DNA from: Polyangiaceae bacterium
GTDB lineage: Bacteria; Myxococcota_A; Polyangia; Polyangiales; Polyangiaceae
NCBI GenBank assembly: GCA_016712345.1
Contig: JADJRH010000001.1
Location: 1,116,001-1,180,000 of the forward strand
Length of the DNA: 64,000 nt
Direction of reading: 5' to 3'
The notes under the pieces are model-generated. The model made no database searches and had not been told where the DNA came from. It saw nothing but the letters and a program-made list of their open reading frames with translations. Each line of letters starts with the position of its first letter. Position 1 is the stretch's first letter. Positions 43,865 to 51,872 of this stretch are shown one piece after another. Position numbers and translations under genes: made by a program.

Positions 43865-45427
43865 CTATGCGAGGGCGCCGGTTTCAGCTTCCACCGCGCG
43901 CTCAAGTTCACCGCTTAAAATGAGCGTTTTCAGCGCGGCGATGTTTTCATAAAGAGGCCTGTCTTCGTGAAGCGTTGGCACCAAGCTCCGCACCGCTCGG
44001 TGCGCCGCCGCCACGGGAGCCGACGGATGCAGCGGCCTGCGCTGATCAACGCCCTGCGCCGCGACAAGCAACTCCACCGCAAGCACGTTCGCCACGTTTT
44101 CAACAACAGTCCCGAGTTTGCGGGCCGAAATGCTCCCCATGCTCACGTGGTCTTCGCGCGCCGCGCTCGTCGGGATCGAATCAACGCTCGCCGGATGACA
44201 AAACACTTTGTTTTCTGAAACGAGCGCGGCTGCCGTTACCTGCGCGATCATGAAGCCGGAATGGAGCCCGCTCTGCGGCGCCAAAAAAGGCGTCAGCCCA
44301 TTCGAAAGCGCGGGATTGACCATTTGCTCAATGCGCCGCTCGCTGATGTTTGCGAGTTCGGCAACGGCAATCGCCGCCAGATCCAGTGCGATCGCGACAG
44401 GCTGACCATGAAAGTTTCCGCCTGAAACAAGGTCGGCACCGCCGCCTTCGCGCAGAAGAACAGTGGGGTTGTCGGTCACGCTGTTCGCTTCACGCGACAG
44501 GACTCCTTCGGCCCAATCGAGCGCATCGCGGCTCGCCCCGTGAACCTGCGGCATGCATCTGAGCGAATAGGCGTCTTGAACGCGCCCGCAGTTTGCGTGA
44601 CTGTCCATGATCTCACTCGCTGACAATATTCGCCTCAAATTTTCGGCAACTTTGCGCTGACCGGGGTGGGGCCTCACCACCATCAGCCGATCGTCGAAAG
44701 GCTTCTTCGAACCCATCAACGCTTCAACACTCATCGCTCCCGCGATGTCCGCAGCGCGCAAAAGTCGATCGGCGTCGCGCATGGAGAGCGATCCGAGCGC
44801 CGTCATAAATTGTGTACCGTTGATGAGCGAGAGCCCTTCTTTTGCGAGCAACGTGACGGGCGAAAGTCCCGCTTTTTCAAGCGCCGCAGCCGCGCTCATT
44901 TTTTCACCGCCGAAACGCGCCTCACCTTCTCCCATCAGTGCCAACGCCAAGTGTGCGAGCGGCGCTAGATCGCCCGAAGCTCCCACCGATCCCTGCGCGG
45001 GGATGCGTGGAACAACTCCGCCGTTGAGCATTCCAATGAGCGCATCGATCACGAGATCGCGAACACCGGATGAACCCAAAGCCACCACCTGCGCGCGCAA
45101 AAGCATCATGGCCCGCACTTCGGCGTCACCGAGATCCGGCCCCACACCGGCTGCGTGGCTGCGAACAAGGTTGGCCTGCAACGCGAGAATGTTCCGTTCG
45201 CTGATGCGCTTTTCTGCGAGCGCGCCAAACCCGGTGTTCACGCCGTACACCGCGGGCGCGTGGTCACCCGCGTCGGCAATGGCATCGATCGCAGCGCGAG
45301 ACGCTTTGACACGCTCGCGGGCCTCGGGACAAAGCGCGGCCGGTCTACCCCGGCGCGCGACGTCCTCAATGTCACGGAGCGAAAGCGATTGGCCAACGAG
45401 AACAGGCGTTTTGTCGGGGGCTGTCAC
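43865..45427 (-). CDS. hutH: Histidine ammonia-lyase
   Basis: A 520-residue MIO-dependent enzyme that converts L-histidine to urocanate and ammonia. The prosthetic group forms from Ala150-Ser151-Gly152 in GSVGASGDLAPLAH; Tyr61 of YGVNTGFG is the catalytic base. The substrate-selecting pair is Ser-His (RSHAAGVG near 90), as in histidine rather than tyrosine or phenylalanine lyases. The start is GTG at 45427. No hutU, hutI or hutG adjoins, so either histidine breakdown genes are elsewhere or the enzyme serves another pathway. Confidence 0.94.
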   Translation of the reverse strand: MTAPDKTPVLVGQSLSLRDIEDVARRGRPAALCPEARERVKASRAAIDAIADAGDHAPAVYGVNTGFGALAEKRISERNILALQANLVRSHAAGVGPDLGDAEVRAMMLLRAQVVALGSSGVRDLVIDALIGMLNGGVVPRIPAQGSVGASGDLAPLAHLALALMGEGEARFGGEKMSAAAALEKAGLSPVTLLAKEGLSLINGTQFMTALGSLSMRDADRLLRAADIAGAMSVEALMGSKKPFDDRLMVVRPHPGQRKVAENLRRILSASEIMDSHANCGRVQDAYSLRCMPQVHGASRDALDWAEGVLSREANSVTDNPTVLLREGGGADLVSGGNFHGQPVAIALDLAAIAVAELANISERRIEQMVNPALSNGLTPFLAPQSGLHSGFMIAQVTAAALVSENKVFCHPASVDSIPTSAAREDHVSMGSISARKLGTVVENVANVLAVELLVAAQGVDQRRPLHPSAPVAAAHRAVRSLVPTLHEDRPLYENIAALKTLILSGELERAVEAETGALA

Positions 45428-45661
45428 GGCGCGCGCAGCCTACACCTTCGGCGCCACCCTTCGCGAGAGTCGCTCTTTCGATGGTATACAATTAGCATTC
45501 AAAAGTGGGCGCCCGAGACGAAATGACGAGAGCGCGGCAAGAACGTCGGCCGGCGGCGACTCTTTGATAAGAACAGTCATTGGTAAGCGCCGCGTCGTTC
45601 GCCTATGGTGCGGCGGGTCGGCAACGTCGCCACCTCTTCGCTTCTCAAGGAGCCTCGAACA

Positions 45662-47389
45662 ATGCGTTGTGTCGCGGCCATATCCATTGCCGCATGGTCA
45701 ATCGTCATGGCCGCCACGGGTGTGGCCCACGGCGATGACCCACAAAAAACGGAGTCTGAAAAAGCTCCGACAACCGGCCAAGCCGCCGGAGTACACAACG
45801 CCCATTCACCGGGCAACGGTGGGTTCAGCGATTCTTTGGTGTTTGATAACGGACGCCGCGCCGTACCGCCGCCCGATCCTGAAAAGCTGTCGTTTTCAAT
45901 CCGCGGCGAATACCAACTGCGTTACCGCGCGGCGAGTGACCTTTCGCTTTCGCCCCCGCTTTCGGCCCGAAGTGAAACCAAGCTCGGCCAAAACCATTAC
46001 CTCTACCATTGGCTCAGAATCACGCCGCGCCTTCAATATCGCGACAATCTCGCCCTCGTTGCGCAGATCGATGTGCCGCGCGGAATGATTGCCGGCGACA
46101 CCACTCGCAATGTCGATCAGGTGCGCGATTCGTGGTCAAAACCCAATTGGATCGAGGTGCATCCGCGCCAACTGTACCTTGAGTACACATCGCCGATTGG
46201 CCTCTTTCGCGTGGGGCAGCAAACAAGCCACTGGGGCATGGGCATGTTGGCCAACGACGGTGATCACCCTTCGATCTTCGGTGACTACCAACGCGGCGCG
46301 CTCGTGGAGCGAATTTTATATGCCGTGCCCCCGCTCGGGAAAGGTACACCCCTGCTCGTAGCCGTCGGCGGCGATCTCGTTTTTGAGGACAACACCGCCG
46401 ACCTGCTCGGCGATGACATTGTCGATCATCCGCGCCCGAGCGATCTCGCGTTTCAAGGAGTGGGCGCCGTTACGTACAGAGCCCCGTCTTGGGAGCTTGG
46501 TGTGTACGGTGTGTACCGTCACCAAACGCGTGAAAATGAACCCACGGCGTCGTTTCGAGGGTTCACCGAAAAACTTGAAGTGGGCGTTGTCGATGTGACC
46601 GCCAAGATGTTTCACAGCCTGCCGAGCGGCTCGGCGTACATCTACGGTCAAATGGAAGCCGCGATGATCTTCGGTTCGTCGTCGTATCTGCGCGGCGCGT
46701 ATCGAAACGACATCCGCCCGCTCGACACCGTGACACCCGAAAAGGTGCAGTCGTACGGAGCGGTCGCGCGTATCGGCGTGGTTCGCGAAGCGCGCGAAGG
46801 CAAAACGCGCTGGGGTGATTTTGTGGCCGAGTTGGAGTGGGGTTACGCATCGGGCGACGCAAACCCCAACGACGGCATCACCAAACGCTTCACGATGGAT
46901 CCCAATCACAACGTGGGGCTCATCTTGTTTGATCAGGTTCTCGCCTGGAAAACAGCGCGCGCCGCGACAATCGCTCAAGATCCAAACATCGTGAATCGGC
47001 CTCCGCCCGGCCTCGATTTTCTGCCTTCGCGCGGTGGTGTTTTCGGCGCCACGTACTTGAACCCGCGCGTGATCGTGCGCCCGCGCCCATGGGTCGATCT
47101 GCGCGGCGGCGTGGTGATCGCTCAAAGCACCGCCGACTTTGTCGACCCGTATCACGCGGGCGCGCTCGGCGACTTTTCAAACTACGACGGAGGCAACTCG
47201 CGCAGGCACGATCTCGGGGTTGAACTCGATCTCGGCTTTTTAACGCGCATCGCTTTTCGACAAGGCACAACGATTGAACTGGGTGCCGAAGGCGGCGCGT
47301 TTTTCCCCGGCCACGCGTTTGACAACGCCCGCGGTCGAACGCTCGCCAATCAGTACTTGGCCAACATGAAACTGGGCGTCCTGTATTAG
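45662..47389 (+). CDS. Outer-membrane beta-barrel protein, porin-like
   Basis: Function not recognised. A 575-residue protein with a signal peptide (MRCVAAISIAAWSIVMAATGVAHG) and then a barrel-like alternation of short amphipathic strands ending aromatic (MKLGVLY). Blocks such as EYQLRYRAASDLSL, HWLRITPRLQYRDNLALVAQIDVP and RQLYLEYTSPIGLFRVGQQ resemble alginate-export-type porins. AAGGAG lies 11 bases upstream. Several Tyr/Arg-rich strands suit a sugar or anion channel, but no substrate can be assigned. Confidence 0.75.
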   Translation: MRCVAAISIAAWSIVMAATGVAHGDDPQKTESEKAPTTGQAAGVHNAHSPGNGGFSDSLVFDNGRRAVPPPDPEKLSFSIRGEYQLRYRAASDLSLSPPLSARSETKLGQNHYLYHWLRITPRLQYRDNLALVAQIDVPRGMIAGDTTRNVDQVRDSWSKPNWIEVHPRQLYLEYTSPIGLFRVGQQTSHWGMGMLANDGDHPSIFGDYQRGALVERILYAVPPLGKGTPLLVAVGGDLVFEDNTADLLGDDIVDHPRPSDLAFQGVGAVTYRAPSWELGVYGVYRHQTRENEPTASFRGFTEKLEVGVVDVTAKMFHSLPSGSAYIYGQMEAAMIFGSSSYLRGAYRNDIRPLDTVTPEKVQSYGAVARIGVVREAREGKTRWGDFVAELEWGYASGDANPNDGITKRFTMDPNHNVGLILFDQVLAWKTARAATIAQDPNIVNRPPPGLDFLPSRGGVFGATYLNPRVIVRPRPWVDLRGGVVIAQSTADFVDPYHAGALGDFSNYDGGNSRRHDLGVELDLGFLTRIAFRQGTTIELGAEGGAFFPGHAFDNARGRTLANQYLANMKLGVLY

Positions 47390-47412
47390 GTGAGCGCGCC
47401 GGAGCCTCGGTA

Positions 47413-47862
47413 ATGAGTGTTCAAAAAAACCTTCAAAATAAGCCTCAAATGAGACATCGCCTCGGCCTTTTGAGCGCTTCGCTCGCGTTCGCGCCGCTCG
47501 TTTTTTCAGCGTGTGGTCCTCAAGCGTCCACCGGAGGCGACGCCAATGTACCCACCACGACGGGCACTGCTGCTTCAGCCTCACCAATCGCTGAACCCAC
47601 GCAAAGCGCAACGGGCGCGGCCACATTGCCCATTGGGCATTGCGGCTTGCCCGCCCCCAAAAAAAGCACGGATAGCTGCACCAAAGACGACGACTGCGGT
47701 CCGAGCGACCCGTGTCACGCCCACGCCTGTGTTGCCAAAGCCAAGTCCAATCCTCCCGGCAAAGACACGGTGTGTACACAAATACTGGATTGTGAAAGCC
47801 TCGACATCAACCCGTGCGTGTGTTTTGAAGGCGTCTGCGCGCTCGTCCCTCCGAAACACTGA
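47413..47862 (+). CDS. Cysteine-rich small lipoprotein
   Basis: A 149-residue lipoprotein with signal LVFSAC, a Thr/Ala/Ser linker, and a domain with ten cysteines in a compact spacing (HCGLPAPKKSTDSCTKDDDCG, CHAHAC, CTQILDC, NPCVCFEGVCALVPPKH). This is a disulfide-rich fold of unknown function, as found on the myxobacterial surface. It follows the porin-like gene by 23 bases and precedes the biotin carrier gene by 11. An internal ATG at 47449 is an alternative start. Confidence 0.68.
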   Translation: MSVQKNLQNKPQMRHRLGLLSASLAFAPLVFSACGPQASTGGDANVPTTTGTAASASPIAEPTQSATGAATLPIGHCGLPAPKKSTDSCTKDDDCGPSDPCHAHACVAKAKSNPPGKDTVCTQILDCESLDINPCVCFEGVCALVPPKH

Positions 47863-47873
47863 AAAGCCCTAAA

Positions 47874-48386
47874 ATGAAGTATTTTGTAACGTTCCCATCG
47901 GGACAGGAAAAAGTTGTCGACGTGGTTCACCTCCCTACGGGAGAGATTCAGGTCAACGTCGACGGGCGCCAATTTTTGGCCGATGCGCTTGTGTCCACAT
48001 CGGGGGCAACGAGCATGCGGGTTGACGGGCAAATGGTCGACCTGTGGATGGAAGGTACACCTCCCGATGTGGGGGTGATCGCGCTCGGGCGCCGCTTTTA
48101 CGCCACGGCCGAAAGTGAACGAATGCGCGCCTTGGCAGATGCTACGCATAACAAAGCCGCGGGACGCGGCGATGGAACTGTCACATCCCCCATGCCGGGC
48201 CGCGTTCTCAAAGTGCTTGTTCAAGAGGGTGATGCGGTTGCGCCGGGAACACCGCTCGTGGTGGTCGAGGCCATGAAAATGGAAAACGAGCTTTTCGCCG
48301 AAAGCGTCGGCACTGTCACCAAAGTGCACGTCGTTCCGGGCACCAACGTGGAGGGCGGCGCCAAACTCGTCGAGATCAAAGCGTGA
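47874..48386 (+). CDS. Biotin/lipoyl carrier protein
   Basis: A 170-residue protein with a C-terminal biotinyl domain: VTSPMPGRVLKVLVQEGDAV and EAMKMENEL, whose Lys135 is the attachment site. The N-terminal 95 residues are of the type found upstream of biotinyl domains in acyl-CoA carboxylases. The carboxylase and transcarboxylase subunits are not adjacent. The stop overlaps the next start (GTGA), so it is co-translated with the desulfhydrase-like gene. Confidence 0.87.
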   Translation: MKYFVTFPSGQEKVVDVVHLPTGEIQVNVDGRQFLADALVSTSGATSMRVDGQMVDLWMEGTPPDVGVIALGRRFYATAESERMRALADATHNKAAGRGDGTVTSPMPGRVLKVLVQEGDAVAPGTPLVVVEAMKMENELFAESVGTVTKVHVVPGTNVEGGAKLVEIKA

Positions 48387-49381
48387 CTTCTCGACTAATC
48401 CTCGCGCACCTACCCACGCCGCTCGTTCAACCAAAACGCCTCGCCAAACACCTCGGCATCGATCTCTGGATCAAGCGCGACGACTCTACCGGTGGGGCCG
48501 AGTCTGGAAACAAAGTACGCAAGCTTGAGTACCTCTTGGCCGACGCCGTTCAGCAGGGCGCAAACGTGGTCATCACGTGCGGGGGCATTCAATCAAACCA
48601 TGCGAGAGCAACGGCTCTCTGCGCAGCTGCGCTTGGCATGCGCGCTGTCTTGTTTCTTCGCACCAAAGAAGAAAGTCGAAACATCGCGAACGAGCCGCTC
48701 ACCGGCAACGTGCTTCTCGATCGCTTTGCAGGCGCCGAAATTCGTTTGATCACGCCCGCGCAATACGCCGCGCGAAACGCCCTGATGGAAGAGGCCGCGG
48801 CAGAGCTTCGCGACGCGGGACAGCGCCCGTACGTCATTGTTGAAGGCGGATCGAGCGGCCTCGGAGCGTTTGGGTACATCGAAGCCATGCGCGAGATCCG
48901 GCGCCAACTCGACATGGGGCTCGGCGGTTCAAAGCCTTTTGATGTGATCGTTCACGCGTGCGGATCCGGTGGAACGGCGGCGGGAACAGCTCTCGGCGCG
49001 GCGCTCCACGGCGTTGCAGCACAAGTTCGCCCCATGGCCGTGTGCGACGACGCCCCCACGTTTGAAGCGATTATCGGCCGCATTATTGCCGAAGCGCGTG
49101 AAATCGATCCCGCGGTGGGTGAGCCCGCAAACGTGGTTGTGGACGATCGAGCAAAAGGCCCCGCGTACGCCGTGAGTACACAAGAGCAACGCGCGCGAAT
49201 GGTCCTCGCAACGCGCCTTTCGGGCCTTGTTTTTGATCCTGTGTACACAGGCAAAGCCCTGTCGGGGCTGTGGGACTTGTGTGAAAGCGGCGAGCTGTCT
49301 GGCAAACGCGTTTTGTTTTTGCACACCGGCGGATTGCCCGGCCTTCTCGCGCAGGGCAGCACGTTTGCCGACGACGTGTAG
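48383..49381 (+). CDS. D-cysteine desulfhydrase family PLP enzyme
   Basis: A 332-residue PLP-dependent enzyme of the ACC deaminase/D-cysteine desulfhydrase group. Lys44 in SGNKVRKLEYLLADA is the PLP lysine; other motifs are TCGGIQSNHARATA, EGGSSGLGAFGYIEA, the phosphate-binding ACGSGGTAAGTALG, DPVYTGKALSGLWDL and FLHTGGLPGLLAQ. The family breaks down D-cysteine to pyruvate, ammonia and sulfide, or ACC; sequence alone does not separate them. It starts at GTG 48383 within the biotin carrier stop and ends directly against the TetR gene. Confidence 0.9.
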   Translation: MTSRLILAHLPTPLVQPKRLAKHLGIDLWIKRDDSTGGAESGNKVRKLEYLLADAVQQGANVVITCGGIQSNHARATALCAAALGMRAVLFLRTKEESRNIANEPLTGNVLLDRFAGAEIRLITPAQYAARNALMEEAAAELRDAGQRPYVIVEGGSSGLGAFGYIEAMREIRRQLDMGLGGSKPFDVIVHACGSGGTAAGTALGAALHGVAAQVRPMAVCDDAPTFEAIIGRIIAEAREIDPAVGEPANVVVDDRAKGPAYAVSTQEQRARMVLATRLSGLVFDPVYTGKALSGLWDLCESGELSGKRVLFLHTGGLPGLLAQGSTFADDV

Positions 49382-50032
49382 CTACGCGCTTCGGGTGCTG
49401 CTCATTCCGAGGAGCAGCGTGTAAAGCGCGCTCTCCAGATCCTTTGCAAAATCCACGCAAAAAACAGCCAAGTCCGGCCGCTCAAGCACCTTCTTCACCA
49501 CGGGCGGAGGGCTCGCCATAGGCCAGAGTCCTGTCACAAGCGCGTGGCACAAAACCAAAACACGCGCGCCCTCGCCGGGGAGCAAAAACGGCAACCGCTT
49601 TTCAATGTGTACACCTGTGACAGCCACTCGATCGCGCAGAAACAACTTAAATTGAAGTGTTTGTTCTTCAGGCACGTTGGCCTCAAGAATGCTCGACATC
49701 AGCGCCAGGAGATGAATGAGCGGCGGCCGAACATCCAACGTTTCGGAAAGCAGGTGCGCCACTCGCTTGGGCGACCAAACTCCGCCCTGCTCCAGCCGCG
49801 CGTTGATCACATCAAGCCATTCAATCAGCGCTTCGCGCAGCAGCTCCAGCAGAAGCGCTTCTTTTGTCGCGAAGTAAATGTACACAGTGCCCTTGGCGAA
49901 GCCCGCGCGCTCCGCCACGTCGGCCATGTTGAATGCGTCAAACGACGGCACGTTTTCCCAAATCGATCGCGCCGCCCCCAAAATGGTCCTTTTGCGGCCC
50001 TCTTTATCCTCCGCTTTTCGGGCGCGAATCAT
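49382..50032 (-). CDS. TetR-family transcriptional regulator
   Basis: A 216-residue regulator with a helix-turn-helix at about 25-55 (FNMADVAERAGFAKGTVYIYFATKEALL) and a ligand-binding helical domain. Its stop touches the stop of the convergent desulfhydrase gene. An inverted repeat and a TTGACA box lie before the start, so it probably represses itself and perhaps the divergent gene at 50128. The ligand is unknown; similar boxes belong to fatty-acid and solvent-responsive TetR proteins. Confidence 0.9.
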   Translation of the reverse strand: MIRARKAEDKEGRKRTILGAARSIWENVPSFDAFNMADVAERAGFAKGTVYIYFATKEALLLELLREALIEWLDVINARLEQGGVWSPKRVAHLLSETLDVRPPLIHLLALMSSILEANVPEEQTLQFKLFLRDRVAVTGVHIEKRLPFLLPGEGARVLVLCHALVTGLWPMASPPPVVKKVLERPDLAVFCVDFAKDLESALYTLLLGMSSTRSA

Positions 50033-50047
50033 TCGTATGCCCGTTTT

Positions 50048-50070
50048 ACTGACCGCGGGTCACTTGTCAA
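50048..50070 (-). promoter_or_regulatory. Candidate TetR operator and -35 box
   Basis: On the minus strand TTGACA (50070-50065) is followed by TGACCCGCGGTCA, a palindrome with TGACC and GGTCA arms around a three-base centre. It lies 16 bases from the TetR start codon. No convincing -10 box follows at 17-base spacing (AAAACG), so the promoter call is tentative. Confidence 0.5.
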
Positions 50071-50127
50071 GCCGATGGTCAAAGCGCACTGGCACCTGAC
50101 CCTGTGTCGCGGTAATCGACCAGAACA

Positions 50128-51830
50128 ATGCCGCCTCCGTCGGACCCTCGAAATCTCCGTGCGAAGTGGCAGCGTGCCCTCGAAGAGCGCCGCAAATCGG
50201 GCAACGCCGAAGCGCCTGTGGACGTAACGCCGCGCGCCGCAAAGCCAAAAACCCCTGAAAAAGAAGCCCCGGAACAATCCGAACAACCTTCGTCGGGCCG
50301 CGCCGATCCACCTTCGCCGCGAATTGAAACGCAGCCCAAGCCCGAAAAAACAAGCGCCGAAGAATCGTCAAACAAAGACGGTGAGCCCAAAAAAAAGGCA
50401 ACCGCGCCTTCCTCGTCTGTGTGGAGTTCGGTCGGGGCGGCTCTTGTTCTCGTGGGTGGTGTTGGGTTTGCGTTGCGTACATTCATTACGGAAGCATCAC
50501 CGTCGACCGTTGAAGAAGATCCCCCGGTTCCGTCCGCCGCACCGATGGAATCGCCGCCCAATGTCTCGGCCGATCCAAGCGCGAAACCCGCACCCAAAGC
50601 GCGCTGTCCCGCACCGAACGAAACACCTTTCGTGATCGGAGATGCGCCGCCGCCGAAAACATCCGTCGGCACCGACGGTGAAGATTCGCACGAAGATGAA
50701 TTGCAACCGTTCGCCGTTGAAGTTGGGCGCGGAGTTGTCACCCCCGACGGCTTTGCGATCGGCGCGCAACGCCCCGGCGAGGGCGGAACCATCTCCATGG
50801 TGGCCACGCTCGACACAGCCGGGAAAAATGGGCGTCTCATTCGTTTGGCTAGATCCAGAGGCGATTTTGATCCGCCTGTGGTGGCAACAGCGGGCAACGT
50901 CATTCTCGCCGCCATGATGGAGCCGCACGCGTCGGGGCGCTCCATTCGCACAGCAAAAGTGGAAGGTGATCGCGTCACGTGGGGGCCCGAACTTTCTGAA
51001 TCAAACGATGAATCCACAGCGATGGACATCGCTTCGCATGGCCCGCGCGCGGTTCTCGTGTGGGACGACGTGCCGCTCGGCCGCGAACGTTCGGTCATTC
51101 AACTCGCCACGTTTGATGTGTACACAATGTCGGGCGGCGGTGCGCGTCCCGTCACACCCCCTTCACTCGACGCCGATGTTCCACACATCGTGAAACGCCC
51201 CGGGGTTATTGGCTCAGTTATCTCGCCCACGGTGAGCCCCCGACAGAGCCCACAGCATTTAAAAACGATGACCCCGATGCGGGCGCCAAACCCGGTAAAT
51301 CCAAGGGATCCGACAATCCAGACGACAGCGACACAGAGGCCGCCGGTGAAGCGATCGCGCACCAATGGATTGAAGTTGTACCTCTCGACGACAACGGTTT
51401 TGCGATGGGTGCCGCGCGCGCGGTGACGCCCAAAACCGCTCGCGTGATTGGGTACGATCTACAGGGCCGCGACGACGGAACCGCGGTGCTCCTTTACCGA
51501 GAAGACGACACGCCTTCAGGCTCCACGGGCGGCCGAGTTGAATTGGTGACGGTTGAACTGGGAGGCGTGAGCGATCCCAAACCCATCGCCGAAGAAGGCC
51601 TTGGAACCGGCGTCCCGCTGCTCTACGGCGACTGGGTTGTCATTCACAGTTTGGCCGGCCCCGTGCGCGTTGGACTGCTCGGGCCCAAAGGCGATCTCGT
51701 GAGCGATCTCGCACCGGAAACAGCGCTTCGACTGGGGGAAATCTTGGGGGGAAACAACGAGCGGTTTTTGGTTGGAACACCCGCCGGCAGGGCCATGAAG
51801 CTGTCGGTTGTTCAATGCGCCCGCCAATAG
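50128..51830 (+). pseudogene. Membrane-anchored beta-rich protein gene, one-base frameshift
   Basis: The frame from 50128 gives a charged N-terminus (RNLRAKWQRALEERRK), a membrane segment near 98-117, and a beta-rich exported domain up to VPHIVKRPG. At 51198-51205 (CCCCGGGG) the coding sense passes to the other frame, which continues GYWLSYLAHGEPPTEPT and then through FAMGAARAVTPKTARVIGYDL to a stop at 51830. One extra G or C in that run would restore RPGGYWLSYLAHG and one continuous 567-residue product. In the original frame, the residues after 51205 up to 51426 are nonsense. Function is unknown. This is either a real broken gene or a homopolymer sequencing error. Confidence 0.8.
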
Positions 51831-51872
51831 TTCCGGGCCTATCTACAGCCGTGTTAAACGGCACGTGTACGC

